Positions 1-10,264 of a stretch of 64,000 nt of DNA are shown here, in pieces. This stretch comes from Cervus elaphus (lineage: Eukaryota; Chordata; Mammalia; Artiodactyla; Cervidae): positions 26,755,501-26,819,500 of the forward strand of contig NC_057826.1 in assembly GCF_910594005.1 (NCBI RefSeq), written 5' to 3'. The notes below the pieces were generated by a model. The model saw only the letters and a program-made list of their open reading frames with translations, did not search any database and was not told the DNA's origin. How positions within the stretch are numbered: position 1 is the stretch's first letter; every line of letters begins with the position of its first letter. Position numbers and translations under genes: made by a program.

Positions 1-306
1 AGATGGTGAGGAAGTGAAACCATTAGGCCAGCTCTCCTCAGACTTTACGCGTGTTTAAATTACCTGGGGAATCTTGTCAGTATGCAGATTCTTATTCAGC
101 ATCAGGTCTGGGATGAAGTCTGAAAAGTTGCATTTCTGATGGGTTTCCAGGCGGCGGTGCTGGTCCTGGGACCACACTCTGAGTGTGGAGGAGAGGAGAG
201 TGGCACCGAGCAGTCCCTTCACCCCTCCTCCCCCCACACCCACGTCAAATTGGAAATAAACATCTGCTTCCTCTTGGTTGAATGATATTTACCCCAGATT
301 TTCAGC

Positions 307-315
307 ACGGTCTCA
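307..315. repeat. Target-site duplication of the processed retroviral copy, left
   Basis: acggtctca; the partner is at 1198-1206. The duplication abuts the poly(T) on this side, as expected for target-primed reverse transcription of a minus-strand insertion. Confidence 0.85.
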
Positions 316-1197
316 TTTTTTTTTTTTTTTTTGACAAAGCAAGAGATTTTATTGGGAAAGGGCACCCGGGTGGAGAGCAGTAGGTAAGGGAACCCAGGAG
401 AACTGCTCTGCCGCGTGGCTCTCAGTCTTGGGTTTTATGGTGATGGGATTCGTTTCCGGGTAGTCTTTGGCCAATCATTCTAATTCAGAGTCTTTCCTGG
501 TGGCACACGCATTGCTCAGCCAAGATGGATGCTAGCAAGAGGGATTCTGGGAAGTGGATAGACACGTGGTGTTTCCTTTTGACCTTTCCCGAACTCTTCC
601 GGTTGGTGGTGGCTTATTAGTTCCGTATTCCGTATCAGGATCTCCTCTGATGTCGTTGTCTTCTCATCCTGGTGTACTGTAGTTTTTCTTGTTTGAGCAT
701 CATTTTAAGGTGAGATCAGGTCAGCTGTCTTCTCTATAGACCAATCCAGTGTAGGGGCCTTTGGAAGTGGGAATTAATCGGTTGGGGCACTCTGGCCAGT
801 TGTCCGTGTCAGGAGGAGACCAGGGACAAAAGGGTCCCAGTTGCCGCTGCTGGGTCTGGTCCATTGGCAGGCAAGCTGGCCCCTGAGTACCCCGAGTGGT
901 CAGGATGTCAATCTCAGCGAAGAAGATGTCCCTTCGTGGTCGCCATTTGTTGCAGGAAGGGGGACCCCTTCCAGGGCCCGAAGCTGGGCTCTTGTCTAAC
1001 ACTCGGAAATGAATTGTCCGAGGAGACACATGCTGACAAAGCAAGAGATTTTATTGGGAAAGGGCACCCGGGTAGAGAGCAGTAGGTAAGGGAACCCAGG
1101 AGAACTGCTCTGCCGCGTGGCTCTCAGTCTTGGGTTTTATGGTGATGGGATTCGTTTCCGGGTAGTCTTTGGCCAATCATTCTAATTCAGAGTCTTT
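316..1197 (-). mobile_element. Processed endogenous retrovirus transcript (L1-mobilised)
   Basis: Read on the minus strand: an LTR segment (1197-1034), U5 (1033 to about 948), a primer binding site (945-928), a short internal stretch, then a second copy of the LTR segment (495-332) that stops just after an AATAAA signal and runs straight into a 16-base poly(A) (331-316). The two 164-base copies differ at one base. The flanks carry a 9-base duplication, acggtctca (307-315 and 1198-1206), extendable to 14 with one mismatch. The 3' copy lacks U5 and ends in poly(A), and the duplication is longer than integrases make, so this is a reverse-transcribed RNA inserted by L1 machinery rather than a provirus. 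No gag, pol or env reading frame is present. Confidence 0.85.
928..945 (-). other. Retroviral primer binding site for tRNA-Arg(UCG)
   Basis: The plus strand reads gtcccttcgtggtcgcca, identical to the last 15 bases of mammalian tRNA-Arg(UCG) plus CCA, so the minus strand carries the complementary 18-base primer site. It follows the LTR end (…AACA on the minus strand) by two bases, the expected spacing. tRNA identity is from memory of the tRNA sequence. Confidence 0.85.
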
Positions 1198-1206
1198 ACG
1201 GTCTCA
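1198..1206. repeat. Target-site duplication of the processed retroviral copy, right
   Basis: acggtctca; the partner is at 307-315. In the element's orientation the duplication begins with an A run, matching the L1 endonuclease preference for TTTT/A. Confidence 0.85.
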
Positions 1207-1317
1207 CTTTTATATTCTTCCGTAAGTACCCTTGGATCTGTCAGGCTTGGTTTGGAAAATGTAGGCAGCACACAGAGGGCAGGAGTGTAGTAAACATGGG
1301 CTAGATAGACCTATTCA

Positions 1318-1420
1318 CAGGGTTCAATTCCAGCCCGGCCTGTGGCTACTGTGGGACCTGGGGTACGTTCTCCCTGCCTCAGTTTTCTTATCTGTAAAAT
1401 AGGTTGATAACAGTGTTGGC
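1318..1420 (+). repeat. MIR SINE, left part
   Basis: Contains the MIR core wording (ttcaattccagccc, a GGGACCT tract, cctcagttttcttatctgtaaaa). It is split by the Bov-A2 at 1425-1697 and resumes at about 1698. Confidence 0.8.
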
Positions 1421-1424
1421 CTCT

Positions 1425-1697
1425 GGAGAAGGCAATGGCACCCCACTCCAGTACTCTTGCATGGAAAATTCCATGGATGGAGGAGCCTGGTAGGCTGCAG
1501 TTCATGGGGTCACTAGGAGTCAGACATGACTGAGCGACTTCACTTTCACTTTTCACTTTCATGCATTAGAGAAGGAAATGGCAACCCACTCCAGTGTTCT
1601 TGCCTGGAGAATCCCAGGGATGGGGGAGCCTGGTGGGCTGCTGTCTATGGGGCCGAGGACACGACTGAAGCGACTTAGCAGCAGCAGCAGCCGCAGT
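1425..1697 (+). mobile_element. Bov-A2 dimeric SINE
   Basis: Two tandem BovB-derived monomers: the first starts near 1425 (gagaaggcaatggca), the second near 1570 (gagaaggaaatggca). Each ends with the catgactgagcgact-type tail. The 3' end is an (AGC)n tract at 1678-1696. An imperfect flanking duplication (agtgttggcctct / agtgctggtctca) is present. Confidence 0.85.
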
Positions 1698-1750
1698 GCT
1701 GGTCTCAGAGGGTTGCTCTGAGAATAAAATGTGTTAGTGTTTGTAGACCA
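1698..1750 (+). repeat. MIR SINE, right part after Bov-A2 insertion
   Basis: gggttgctctgagaataaaa continues the MIR 3' half that was cut at 1420. Confidence 0.65.
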
Positions 1751-2783
1751 CAGACCTGTGTCTTGAACACAGCAGGTTCTTTAGTGGTTGAGAGTTCATC
1801 CTCCCTTCAGCTCCATTTTTTCATGAGGAGAAAAGTATGATTGTGTCCTGAGATTATTCTTAACCAATAACTTGTCACAGGAGTCAACTTCCTTACCCCT
1901 GCCCCCAGTTTGAACACTTCTAAAACCACATTAAGAGGCACATGAGCAAGAGAGTTTGAGTCACTCACTGGGGAAGAACATTTGTTCTGAGGTTTTAGGC
2001 AGACTTTCCATAGAGAGTTGATGTTGGATTCTGGGCTCCAGAGGGCCCTTGGGTCAGCTGATAAGAAACAGGAAGGCTCCTGTCCTTCCAAGTGGGCCCT
2101 GGGTTGCTGTTAATGAACCCCTGATGTACTTGCCTCCCTACCTGGTCATATGTCTTTCTTTCCAGCCCCTGTGGAGGTGTAGGGGGTGCGGGGTTTCAGG
2201 GCGAGGGGCGGAAGGGTTTCAGGATTTAGGGCAGTGAAGATGCTTGGTGTGCCGCCCTGACTGAGTGAGCAGTGCGACTGATGGCTTTCCTGCTCTCAGA
2301 CACTCATGGTCACTGGGGCTGCTGTGGTTGCTCGTGACAGACACCATTCTGTACTTGCCCACAAGCAGACAGCCCTAATCCAGTGGTGCTCATGTGCCAA
2401 GAACTCAGGGGTTTATCATGCTGAGAAGCCAGGCCCCTGACCCCAGGAGAGTCTCATTTCTCCCTGCAGCACAGCTAACTGCCACTTTTGCAAATGCTGT
2501 CTTTGAGATACCTCTGTCCTGGGGTTCGCCCTGAGAGGCTGTAGTTGCAGCAGGGTTTTACTCACATTGCTCCTGCAGGCCAGGGCCCGTGAGAGGAACA
2601 GGTGAGGTGTCTTAGTACCGGGACTGGTCCCACTCTAGGGGGCCAGCTGGGGTGGGGGGAGGTGGGGGTTGCCCGGTTCTGGGCTGTGACCTGGGAGACA
2701 CCCTTCTCCCGTTTTGGCATTTCTCAGCCAGCAAATGTCCTGGCTTGTAGCAGCATCCCCCATCCTGCTTCCTGCTCTCCCCT
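1751..2783. other. Non-repeat intronic stretch
   Basis: No repeat, exon or RNA gene recognised. Short open frames on both strands are in unrelated frames with no recognisable product. Confidence 0.5.
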
Positions 2784-2794
2784 AGTCTCTCATG

Positions 2795-3001
2795 CAGTTG
2801 TTTAGTCACTAAGCCGTGTTGGACTTTTTTGCGACCCTCTGGACTGCAGCCTGCCAGGCTCCTCCATCCATGGGATTTCCCAGGCAAGAATACTGGAGAA
2901 GGTTGCCATTCCCTTCTCCAGGGGATCTCCCTGATCCAGGGATCGAACCCACATCTGCATTGCAGGTGGATTCTTTACCGCTGAGCCACTGGGGAAGCCC
3001 A
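2795..3001 (-). mobile_element. Bov-tA SINE with perfect target-site duplication
   Basis: The minus strand carries a tRNA-Glu-like head (gcttccccagtggctcag with box B ggttcgatccc, near 2939-2950) followed by the BovB-type tail. The 11-base duplication agtctctcatg lies at 2784-2794 and 3002-3012. Confidence 0.92.
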
Positions 3002-3012
3002 AGTCTCTCATG

Positions 3013-4116
3013 AACATGCTTTAAAACTGGCCTGTAAGCATGTTGTGAAAAAGTCGGCTCCAGACTCTGTAGTCAAGCCAAAGACCTTAGCTCTGGAAAT
3101 CCCTCTCAGAAAGCCTCTCAGCCACATGCTACTGGGGCATATGTTGTGCAGGCTGGGTAGGCAGGATCTAAATAGGTTCAGCTGACAGACCTGGGCCTTA
3201 TTGCCTCCCTGGTGTGAGCTGGGAGTAACATGCAGAGTGACCCTGTGAAAAAGCCCTTCACTTCATTGCCTAACTGAATGTTTGGAATTCTGTCGAACAG
3301 ATGAACCGGAGTTCTGAAGACTGTCTTCAAAGAGCTCCACTCACAGCCCAAGTATCCGTTTGTTTCAGGGGTTTGGGGAGAGAGCTAATGTTTGCTAGCA
3401 GCTGCCTCATGCTGGCAGTGTATGCACGTGGCTTCGTTACAAACTGTCTTGAGCGGATGCTGGGCTGGCTGTGCGGTGCCGGAAGGTGTCTCAGGCAAGT
3501 CTAATGGGACTGCGGAGGCGCCCGAGGTGACGAGGTGTGGCAAAGTGGAGGGAACCAGGTCAGATGATTTTGCCCAGGGCTGACTTTGAGGGTAGAGGTA
3601 ATATTTTCTTGCCACTTTATCTTTCTGAACACGTGTGCTTCTTGAGGTTATTTTTAACTCTGAGCCCTGTTTAACTCAAGACAAAGATGAGGGGGCACTG
3701 TCCCTTAGTTTGTTCGTGTACGAAAATCTGGTTATTCACAGCCGGATGCAACCCTATAGCCAGGTTCAGAGGCTTGTTTCTTTTTTTGCGGCTCAGGGAT
3801 CAATCAATTGGTTCGAGATTACCTCTCTTTCTTGTTAGTAACTCTGATCAAATGAGTAATTTTGCATTAGTTCTAGATCTTCTTTAGTCATGTGACCTCA
3901 GCAATATTTGTGAGAATATAACTGAGGAGGTTATCATCCCTGAAGCTGGGAATGGAAATTTTGGGACAATGCTTCTAAATTAAATTTGTCACAAAGCCTT
4001 ACTGGCAGAGTTGTGGAGCCATGGGAATCAACTTGGGTAATGGTTATTTTCCACTGCATCCTCCTGACATTAGGAACAATGTTTCAACCAACAAAGACTC
4101 CAGTTTTAATCTGCGG
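3013..4116. other. Non-repeat intronic stretch
   Basis: Unique sequence with no exon or repeat recognised. The overlapping open frames of 60-76 codons at 3301-3615 sit in three frames and have no family resemblance. Confidence 0.5.
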
Positions 4117-4232
4117 ATGAATCACCAGGAGATCTTCTTAAAATGCATTTTCAGATTCAGTAGGTGGGGGAGGGGCCTGAGATTCTGCCTTTCAAATAAG
4201 GTCCCTGGTGATGCTGCTGGTTGGTTGTCCAG
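4117..4232 (+). mobile_element. MER5-like hAT transposon remnant
   Basis: aatcaccaggagatcttctt, gattcagtaggtgggggagg and ggggcctgagattctg match the internal wording of MER5-type nonautonomous hAT elements. Terminal repeats are not preserved. Confidence 0.6.
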
Positions 4233-4256
4233 ACTCTGAGTCCCAAGATTCTAGAA

Positions 4257-4408
4257 CAGTGGCTCTCAAAGTTACCTGTCAGAAATTTAAGTGTGGGGGC
4301 GCCATCCCAGAACTGTAGAGTCAGCAGCTCTGAGGGTGGGGCCCAGTGTCTGGGTTTTAACCAGCCCTATTTGTGATTCTCATTTCTGCTTAAGTCTGAG
4401 AACCACTG
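4257..4408 (+). mobile_element. MER5-like hAT transposon with terminal inverted repeats
   Basis: Begins cagtggctctcaaa and ends tctgagaaccactg, an inverted pair typical of MER5/Charlie elements. The inside carries the diverged internal wording (ggtggggcccagtgtctggg). The flanking octamers ttctagaa and ttccacgt are only half identical. Confidence 0.75.
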
Positions 4409-5647
4409 TTCCACGTAATGAATTACGTGAATCCTTCAGTGGAATGCATTCCAACACTTCACGGCCCTTTCCTGCTAAAAGGTCTCCCTTAGGTCTAGCC
4501 TCCAATTGTTTTGCTTAATTACTCCAGTTCTTTAAGGCACTATTTAAATCATTTTCAAAGGTCCCAATCTTAGAATTTCAGTTCTATAACCGACTTTAAG
4601 ATATGTTCCGATTTCTCTTCCCCACATTTTATGTTCCCCTATGAACCTTGTCTACCTCTGGGTTTTCAAAGTAGCTGGTGGAAAGCATTAAAGTGAAAGT
4701 TAAGTTGCAGAATTATCTGTAACCCATTTGTTGTTATATTTGTTATATTCTATCAGCAATTATCACGTTCTCCTGTGTCAGAGTTTTGGGTCAATTTGGA
4801 GTCTAAACATGTTTTATCCACTGCCTTTGAGTCTCTACTCAAATGCTAGTATTATTTTTAAATTTTTCTAAAAAGATGGAGCAGTGGGAAAGAATAACTA
4901 AACTGGCTTTATGCAGTTTTGTTGGATTTGAAATTAAATAGAGGCTGGGGGAAGCTGTCCTGGGGACAATTAAGCACAGAAGCTAACAATTGTAGTGGAT
5001 TGCTATAGAATTAGGAAGAACTGGGCACAGGGCAGGGGGCATAGGGAGCTTTTCTAGAAGGCAAAGGAAACAGGTTTCAGAGTCAGGTAATAATCCTTGC
5101 TGTGTTGAGCTTTTCAAACTGGATTATATTCATAAGATATGACCATGTATGAGAAGGGTGTATACTTTCTTTTTTAGGCTGTGAGTCCTGATGAACGGGG
5201 ACACCCAATGACTGTGTGATTGAATGAGAGTAGGCAGCTCCAGCCCAAAGAGCAGCCGCCTCCTATTGCTGGAGTGCTTTCTGGTGGAGGGGCAGTCAAG
5301 CAGGCGCTGCACTGAAGCCTGGTACCTTAGCAGAGGAGCCACTCACCTTTCCAGTCTGCGTGTCTGTGGGCATCCTTTCCTAGTTGTGTGTCTTGGTATT
5401 GATGTGAGAGGTCTCCTCCACTTTCTAGTTCCTGAGGGTAGCTGGCTACAACACCCATCTTCTAGTGAGGGGGAACTAGATGCTTTTACGAGCTTTGATT
5501 CTGCTGCTAGATTTTTCAAGTTCTCCACTGCCTGGTTCTGCCTGTCTGTGGAACACCTGCTTTTGATGTTCCATAGACTTTTATATTGCCTGAGCCACCA
5601 TCATCTGACATGAACAGCCAGCTCACTGGAAAAGTCCCTGTTGCTGG
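4409..5647. other. Non-repeat intronic stretch with a 129-codon chance frame
   Basis: Positions 5224-5613 are open for 129 codons on the plus strand, with shorter frames on the opposite strand. Composition is ordinary, there is no recognisable domain or splice context, and no family match is known to me. I treat it as non-coding. Confidence 0.5.
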
Positions 5648-5649
5648 GA

Positions 5650-5828
5650 ATGATTGAGGGCAGAAGGAGAAGAGGGCATCAGAGGATGAGATGGTTAGAT
5701 GGCATCACTGATGCAAAGGATATGAACTTGGGCAAACTTTGGGAGATGGTGATGGACAGGGAGGCCTGGCGTGCTGCAGTCCATGGGGTCACAAAGAGTA
5801 GGACATGACTGGGCGAATGAACAACAAT
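5650..5828 (+). mobile_element. BovB LINE 3' fragment
   Basis: Matches the last 180 bases of BovB (attgagggcagaaggagaag, gatgagatggttagatggca, ctgcagtccatggggtc), ending in a CAA-rich tail (aacaacaatagcaa). Confidence 0.85.
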
Positions 5829-6938
5829 AGCAATACAGTGGTTCTTGCCAATGCACACAGAAATCCCAAGGAGAATTTTGTTTATTATGACTTTTTTTTT
5901 CAAGCTGAGCAAAAAGACGTATCTCCAGATAATTGTGAAAAAAATCTAGACAAATGCGTAACTACATATAACAATTACCAGGAGACTCACAGTGGGAATA
6001 AGCAGGGTCAAACGTTCACTCCAAAGGACTTAAGATGTATGAATTCGGACAGACTGAAAAACCCACTGATTTCGACTTAAATAAATGACCCAGGATGTAT
6101 GGTAACAAAAGCTCTGTCAAAGAAATTGGGTTACAGCCATCAATTACTTAACCACTGCCCCTCTAGCCCATGAACTTGTAACTTTAGAAACTTTTTGTAA
6201 TGACATGTGGGATACAAGGGGAAAAAAAGACAAGGTGACATTTTCACCCCAGGAGAGAATGTGTTAACTGGTTTAAGAATTGAGGGTTCTATTGCTTTAC
6301 ATATTGGTTGGCCAAGATCTCTGACTTGAAGAAATATTTCTGACAGAATGAGCATATTTCAAGAGTAGAGGATTTAGATTCAACTCCAGTTGTTCAGGGG
6401 TTGACCCTCACTTCGGGAAAATATCCAGCATCCTGGTTTTTTCTCCTTCTGATACTAAATCCATCTTTTTTCTATTCCCTGACCCCCATTTCCTATCTCT
6501 TTTTGTACCTTTCTACAGCTCATTATTAGGCTTTTTAAATAAAGAGTGGGTAAAGGATACAACATGGAAAAAATATAGTGGATGAAACTAAAATTTATGA
6601 AATTGACTCAGTTACCCTGGATCTGGAATTGGCATGTGTTAGAAGAAATTGGAACTCTTCACCAAATATGTGATTTTGGTTAGTGATAGTCATCAATCAA
6701 TAAATGAATGGGTATTTGCTTATCAATACCTTGAATCCCATAATGATTTAGTTTTTTGTTATTAAAATATTGTTAAGGTATTAAAAATATTTTGGTTGTT
6801 GTTTTAGGTATATGATAAATTTGCCCCAGGTCATCAGAGGAGGTAACGTCTATCCCATCAACTTAGTCTACCCTGTAAACTTAGTCAAATGGACCATTCT
6901 CCCCCCTCCCAAACGCTTCATGAATCAAGATAAGAAAA
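5829..6938. other. Non-repeat intronic stretch before the RHOJ exon
   Basis: AT-rich unique sequence. No repeat or additional exon recognised up to the donor site at 6939-6944. Confidence 0.5.
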
Positions 6939-6944
6939 ACATAC

Positions 6945-7003
6945 CTGTCCTGCGGTGTCATACAGTCCGAGCAAGTGTTGCTTGCCTCCCACTGTCACAG
7001 TAA
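6945..7003 (-). CDS. RHOJ: RHOJ internal coding exon (Rho GTPase switch II / G3 box)
   Basis: Seen: on the minus strand a pyrimidine-rich tract ending in CTAG precedes 59 bases, which are followed by the donor GTATGT. The exon enters after the first base of a codon (a split Val if the previous exon ends in G) and leaves in phase 0. Its 19 full codons read TVTVGGKQHLLGLYDTAGQ, ending in the DTAGQ motif that binds the nucleotide gamma-phosphate region and opens switch II. Known: RHOJ (TCL) is a membrane-associated small GTPase of the Cdc42 subgroup, enriched in endothelium, acting on actin, adhesion and endocytosis. The paralogue RHOQ (TC10) has Ser and Tyr where this exon has the first Thr and the His, so RHOJ fits better. 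Inferred: a live exon, because both splice sites and the frame are intact and introns flank it, unlike a processed copy. By analogy it is exon 2. The P-loop exon and the exons after it were looked for and not found here. Confidence 0.93.
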
Positions 7004-7030
7004 CTAGGGGAGAAGAGAAAAGGAGAGTCT

Positions 7031-7486
7031 GTAAATGCGAGCTTCAATCAGGATCCTTCACATTTCCCTATGCCAGCATCTCCCTGGGCAGCAAGGCCAA
7101 GCATATGCCTCACCCATGTATATTCTAAACTGAGTTGACAGCATGATCGCCAAATGAAAGCCAACCTTGGGCTGCAGTGAGAGCAGATGGGCTGAGTCAA
7201 GTCCAAATTTCTCGATCAAGGCAAATACTGTTGGTGCCACTAGGGCACTCTGAAGGCTGTTCATTAATCCTGATTAGGTGCTATAATATCAAGCTCCTGA
7301 AGGAAAAGGATGCTGGACTCGTTCTTGGTTAGGTTATTTTCTTCTTTCATTTGGTTTGAGCCACCTTTCAGGATATAGACTCATGTAACCAGAAATCTTG
7401 GCTTTTATTTGTTGTCAAAATGCTAAGAAGCCCTGAAAACAAAGGATGTTAACCCACCTGTCTATTTTATAATTTATAGCAAAGCT
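7031..7486. other. Non-repeat intronic stretch 5' of the RHOJ exon
   Basis: Unique sequence next to the acceptor. No repeat or exon recognised. Confidence 0.5.
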
Positions 7487-7693
7487 GGGGCTTCCCAGGT
7501 GGCTCAGTGGTAAAGAATCCACCAGCCAGTGCAGGAGATATAAGAGTCACAGGTTCGATCCCGGAGTTGGGAAGAGCCCCTGGAATAGGAAATGGCAACG
7601 CACTCCAGTATTCTTGCCTGGAAAATTCCATGGACAGAGGAGCCTGGTGGGCTACCATCCATGGGAGTCGCAGAGTTGGACATGACTAGTCAC
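7487..7693 (+). mobile_element. Bov-tA SINE
   Basis: tRNA-Glu-like head (gcttcccaggtggctcagtg; box B ggttcgatccc) followed by the BovB-type tail (ctccagtattcttgcctgga). No clear target-site duplication. Confidence 0.9.
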
Positions 7694-8194
7694 AGCAGGA
7701 TCAGCAGGAAGACAAAACTAATAGTGAAATGAGAAGGGCTTAACATTTATTGCAAAAAGTGTTTTTATTCAATATCTCTCTGCTTTCGCTCAACTGATTC
7801 ATGACAGTTTGAAACTTAGTTGCAGAAGGAAGTGTTGTATATGGGTTTCTTCTAACATACCTGAAGCATATATATAGAGTGAAAAGTAGAGAGTTTGATT
7901 TACCCAATAGGCTTATTGCCTCACCAAGCAATCATGTCCAAAAGTAAGAGGTAATAGAGGAATACCAGCCACTCTTTACATGGCTGGAAATGAAATAAAG
8001 TCTCAACTTGAAACTAAACTGAGATAGAACAGATTGAAAGCAAGAGTAATACCATTTTCTTGGTAAATGGAAGGAACAAATTTAAATTTCCACAAAAATT
8101 TAATTCCTTTTTGGGAAAAGAAAGTAAAATATGAAGGAGAATGTGATTTTTCCTAGTTGATTAAGAAGAATGTACAAATGCTACAAATGCAGGG
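7694..8194. other. Non-repeat intronic stretch
   Basis: AT-rich unique sequence; nothing recognised. Confidence 0.45.
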
Positions 8195-8322
8195 ATTTAT
8201 ATTCAATATCCTGTCATAATCTATAGTGGAATATAATCAGGAAATAAATGAATTGCTATATGGTACACCTAAAACTAACATGATGCTGTAAATCAGCTAT
8301 ATTTTAATAAAAAATGTGCAGG
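8195..8322 (+). mobile_element. L1 3' UTR fragment
   Basis: ttcaatatcctgt, tatggtacacctaaaactaa and gtaaatcagctatattttaa match the terminal part of artiodactyl L1, ending in an A-rich tail. Confidence 0.75.
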
Positions 8323-10264
8323 TCCAACATAAAAATGATTTTTGATTCCTCCTGTCATTAACTGTTCAGGAAATGAAAAATAAATGGAATAGCAACCTTT
8401 TATAACCACTTCTAAAATATGCCAGCCAGAGTCTCTAGTCTACTGCTTAGAGTTACTGATTTGATACTGATTTGAGTTTTATTTGTTTTCAGGTTCAGGG
8501 GCTACATGTGTGCAAAGTGCTTCTTAATGGCTTATTCTTTGAAAAGCACTTGTTTAAAAGCACTGCCTCCCCAGACACTGGGAACAATTTTTCTAATCTT
8601 CTCAGATCAACATGTGTTCAGCTTGATAACATGGTGGCAGCCACTCAGATGAGCTTTTAAATATGTGTTTTTAAGTGGTGAACTCAGCTCCATCCAATGC
8701 TGGTGACAACACAGAAGATAGGCGTTTAAACATTTTCCTTTCATAAGCCAGGCTAGCGATGGAAATGAAGGCGAGATGGCGCAGCCCCCAGCTCTTTGTC
8801 CTGTTATATTTTCCTCTTCCTGCAGACTTGGAGCCTAGTCAGATGTTCCTAAAATCTGCCTAAATGATTTCTTTAATGGCCCATCCACCACCTAGTCATG
8901 GATCAGGAATGAAAGAAAGAAAGCCAGCCATTACAACATGGAATTTCCTGCCTCTAGTGAGCCCAGTACACACAGGTTAGGGCAGCTGCTCGGAGACCCC
9001 CTGGGATAGCCCCCTGACCTACAGACCCAGGGCCATCTGTGGAGTGAGGACTAGAAGTTGCCTCATTCTTCTGGCCCCACTGGGCACTGCAGATGTTCTG
9101 AAGTGATGGCTCCGACCTTCATCACTGGAGCCCTGAAGATCATGCTTGAGTTTTCTCAGGGAAAAAACATTCCTTCCAGCCTGCTTTTCCTCAGACCTCA
9201 CCCTCTTCTCCCTTGGCAGCTCTGACAGCAGGGAACTGTACCAGGCCTGAGGCGAGGGCCAGCCTGGGAAGGAAGGCTTTGGGCTGAGAGTCTGAGCCCA
9301 GTCTTTCCTTTCCTCTGTCCTTCCCTTCCTCTAGGATTTATTGGGTTCCAAGACTGTGCTCAAGGGTTGGGAGTGTTTCTGCTCCCGGGAGATACGTCTC
9401 CTGCTGTCACAGAGCGTGGAGAGGAGGGTACGAGGCAGTGTGGTGGGCACTCTGCAGGGCAGTGTAGGTGGGTGTGGGAGCACGCAGAAGGGGCACTACC
9501 ACATGCGTGCACACACAGCTGAAGTGTGGTCCAAGAAGGCTTTCTGGAGGACATGGTCTGAGCTGAGTCCCAAGATTGGCGAGAGTTACCCATGGTGCCC
9601 TGGGAGTGGTTCAGGAGCTACCCAGCATGCACTGGAGGAGACGGGGCTGAGGCGGTGAGCATGCAGGCTCAGGCCCTCCTAAGTCACTAATACAGGCTTT
9701 ATGCTGACGGCTTTGTTAAGCTGTGAAAGTCCTGAATTCTCCTCTTCCCCAAAGGCAGTGAAAGAGAAGGAATGAAAATAGTTTTCTTGGGGTTAGGCAA
9801 AACGGCAAGAGGAGGGAAGATGAGGATTTTGGGGTGGAAGCCAGGTTGGCCGTGAGCTTGCTGTGTAGTGGCTGCCTGCGCTGCTGGGTCAGCCCTGCTG
9901 GAGGAATCCTGAGGGGACAGGCGGAGCTTGTGACCCCATCTCTGGAAACCACGTTTGTTCTCTCTTCTCTGCCCTTCGATTCTTCCATTTTATCAGAAGG
10001 GAGATGAGGGGATCACTGGGTCGACGATGGAGAACATCACGGGACAGGCAGCCAGAGACAGAGCCAAGCAGGACTCACACATTGCGGGATAGGCAGATGG
10101 CTTTGTGAGTCCTTATCTTGGATTAGCAATGGACCCCTTGTCGCTTGTCAACCTGGCTCTGTGAGGCTCCTCACCTTGGAAATGAATTAGATCAGCACAG
10201 AAGGAAGGTGTGCTCTAAAATGATCAGAGGAAATGCAGAGAGGTTGAGACAGCAGGACCTTGGA
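8323..10264. other. Non-repeat intronic stretch (about 1.9 kb)
   Basis: Moderately GC-rich unique sequence, one of the longest repeat-free spans in the window. Open frames of up to 105 codons (9341-9658) have no recognised product and no splice context. Confidence 0.5.

Larger units (their letters stand above)
1..6944 (-). other. RHOJ: RHOJ downstream intron (3' to the exon; runs off the window)
   Basis: The minus-strand intron starts with the donor GTATGT at 6939-6944 and continues left past position 1. I compared both strands by eye with the expected next exon of RHOJ (beginning Glu-Asp-Tyr after DTAGQ) and did not find it. It contains a processed retroviral copy, Bov-A2 and Bov-tA SINEs, MIR, MER5-like remnants and a BovB fragment. 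Confidence 0.75.

Noticed and set aside
721..1044. 107-codon frame inside the retroviral copy
   Set aside because: It crosses U5 and the primer binding site, which are not coding in retroviruses; no gag-like features.
1678..1696. Coding trinucleotide repeat
   Set aside because: The AGC repeats are the normal end of Bov-A2 and not in an exon.
5224..5613. 129-codon open frame on the plus strand
   Set aside because: No recognisable domain, wrong strand relative to the gene, overlapping open frames on the other strand, and no splice context. Probably chance.
9341..9658. 105-codon frame in a GC-richer span
   Set aside because: No domain, overlapping frames on the other strand, no conserved splice sites noticed.
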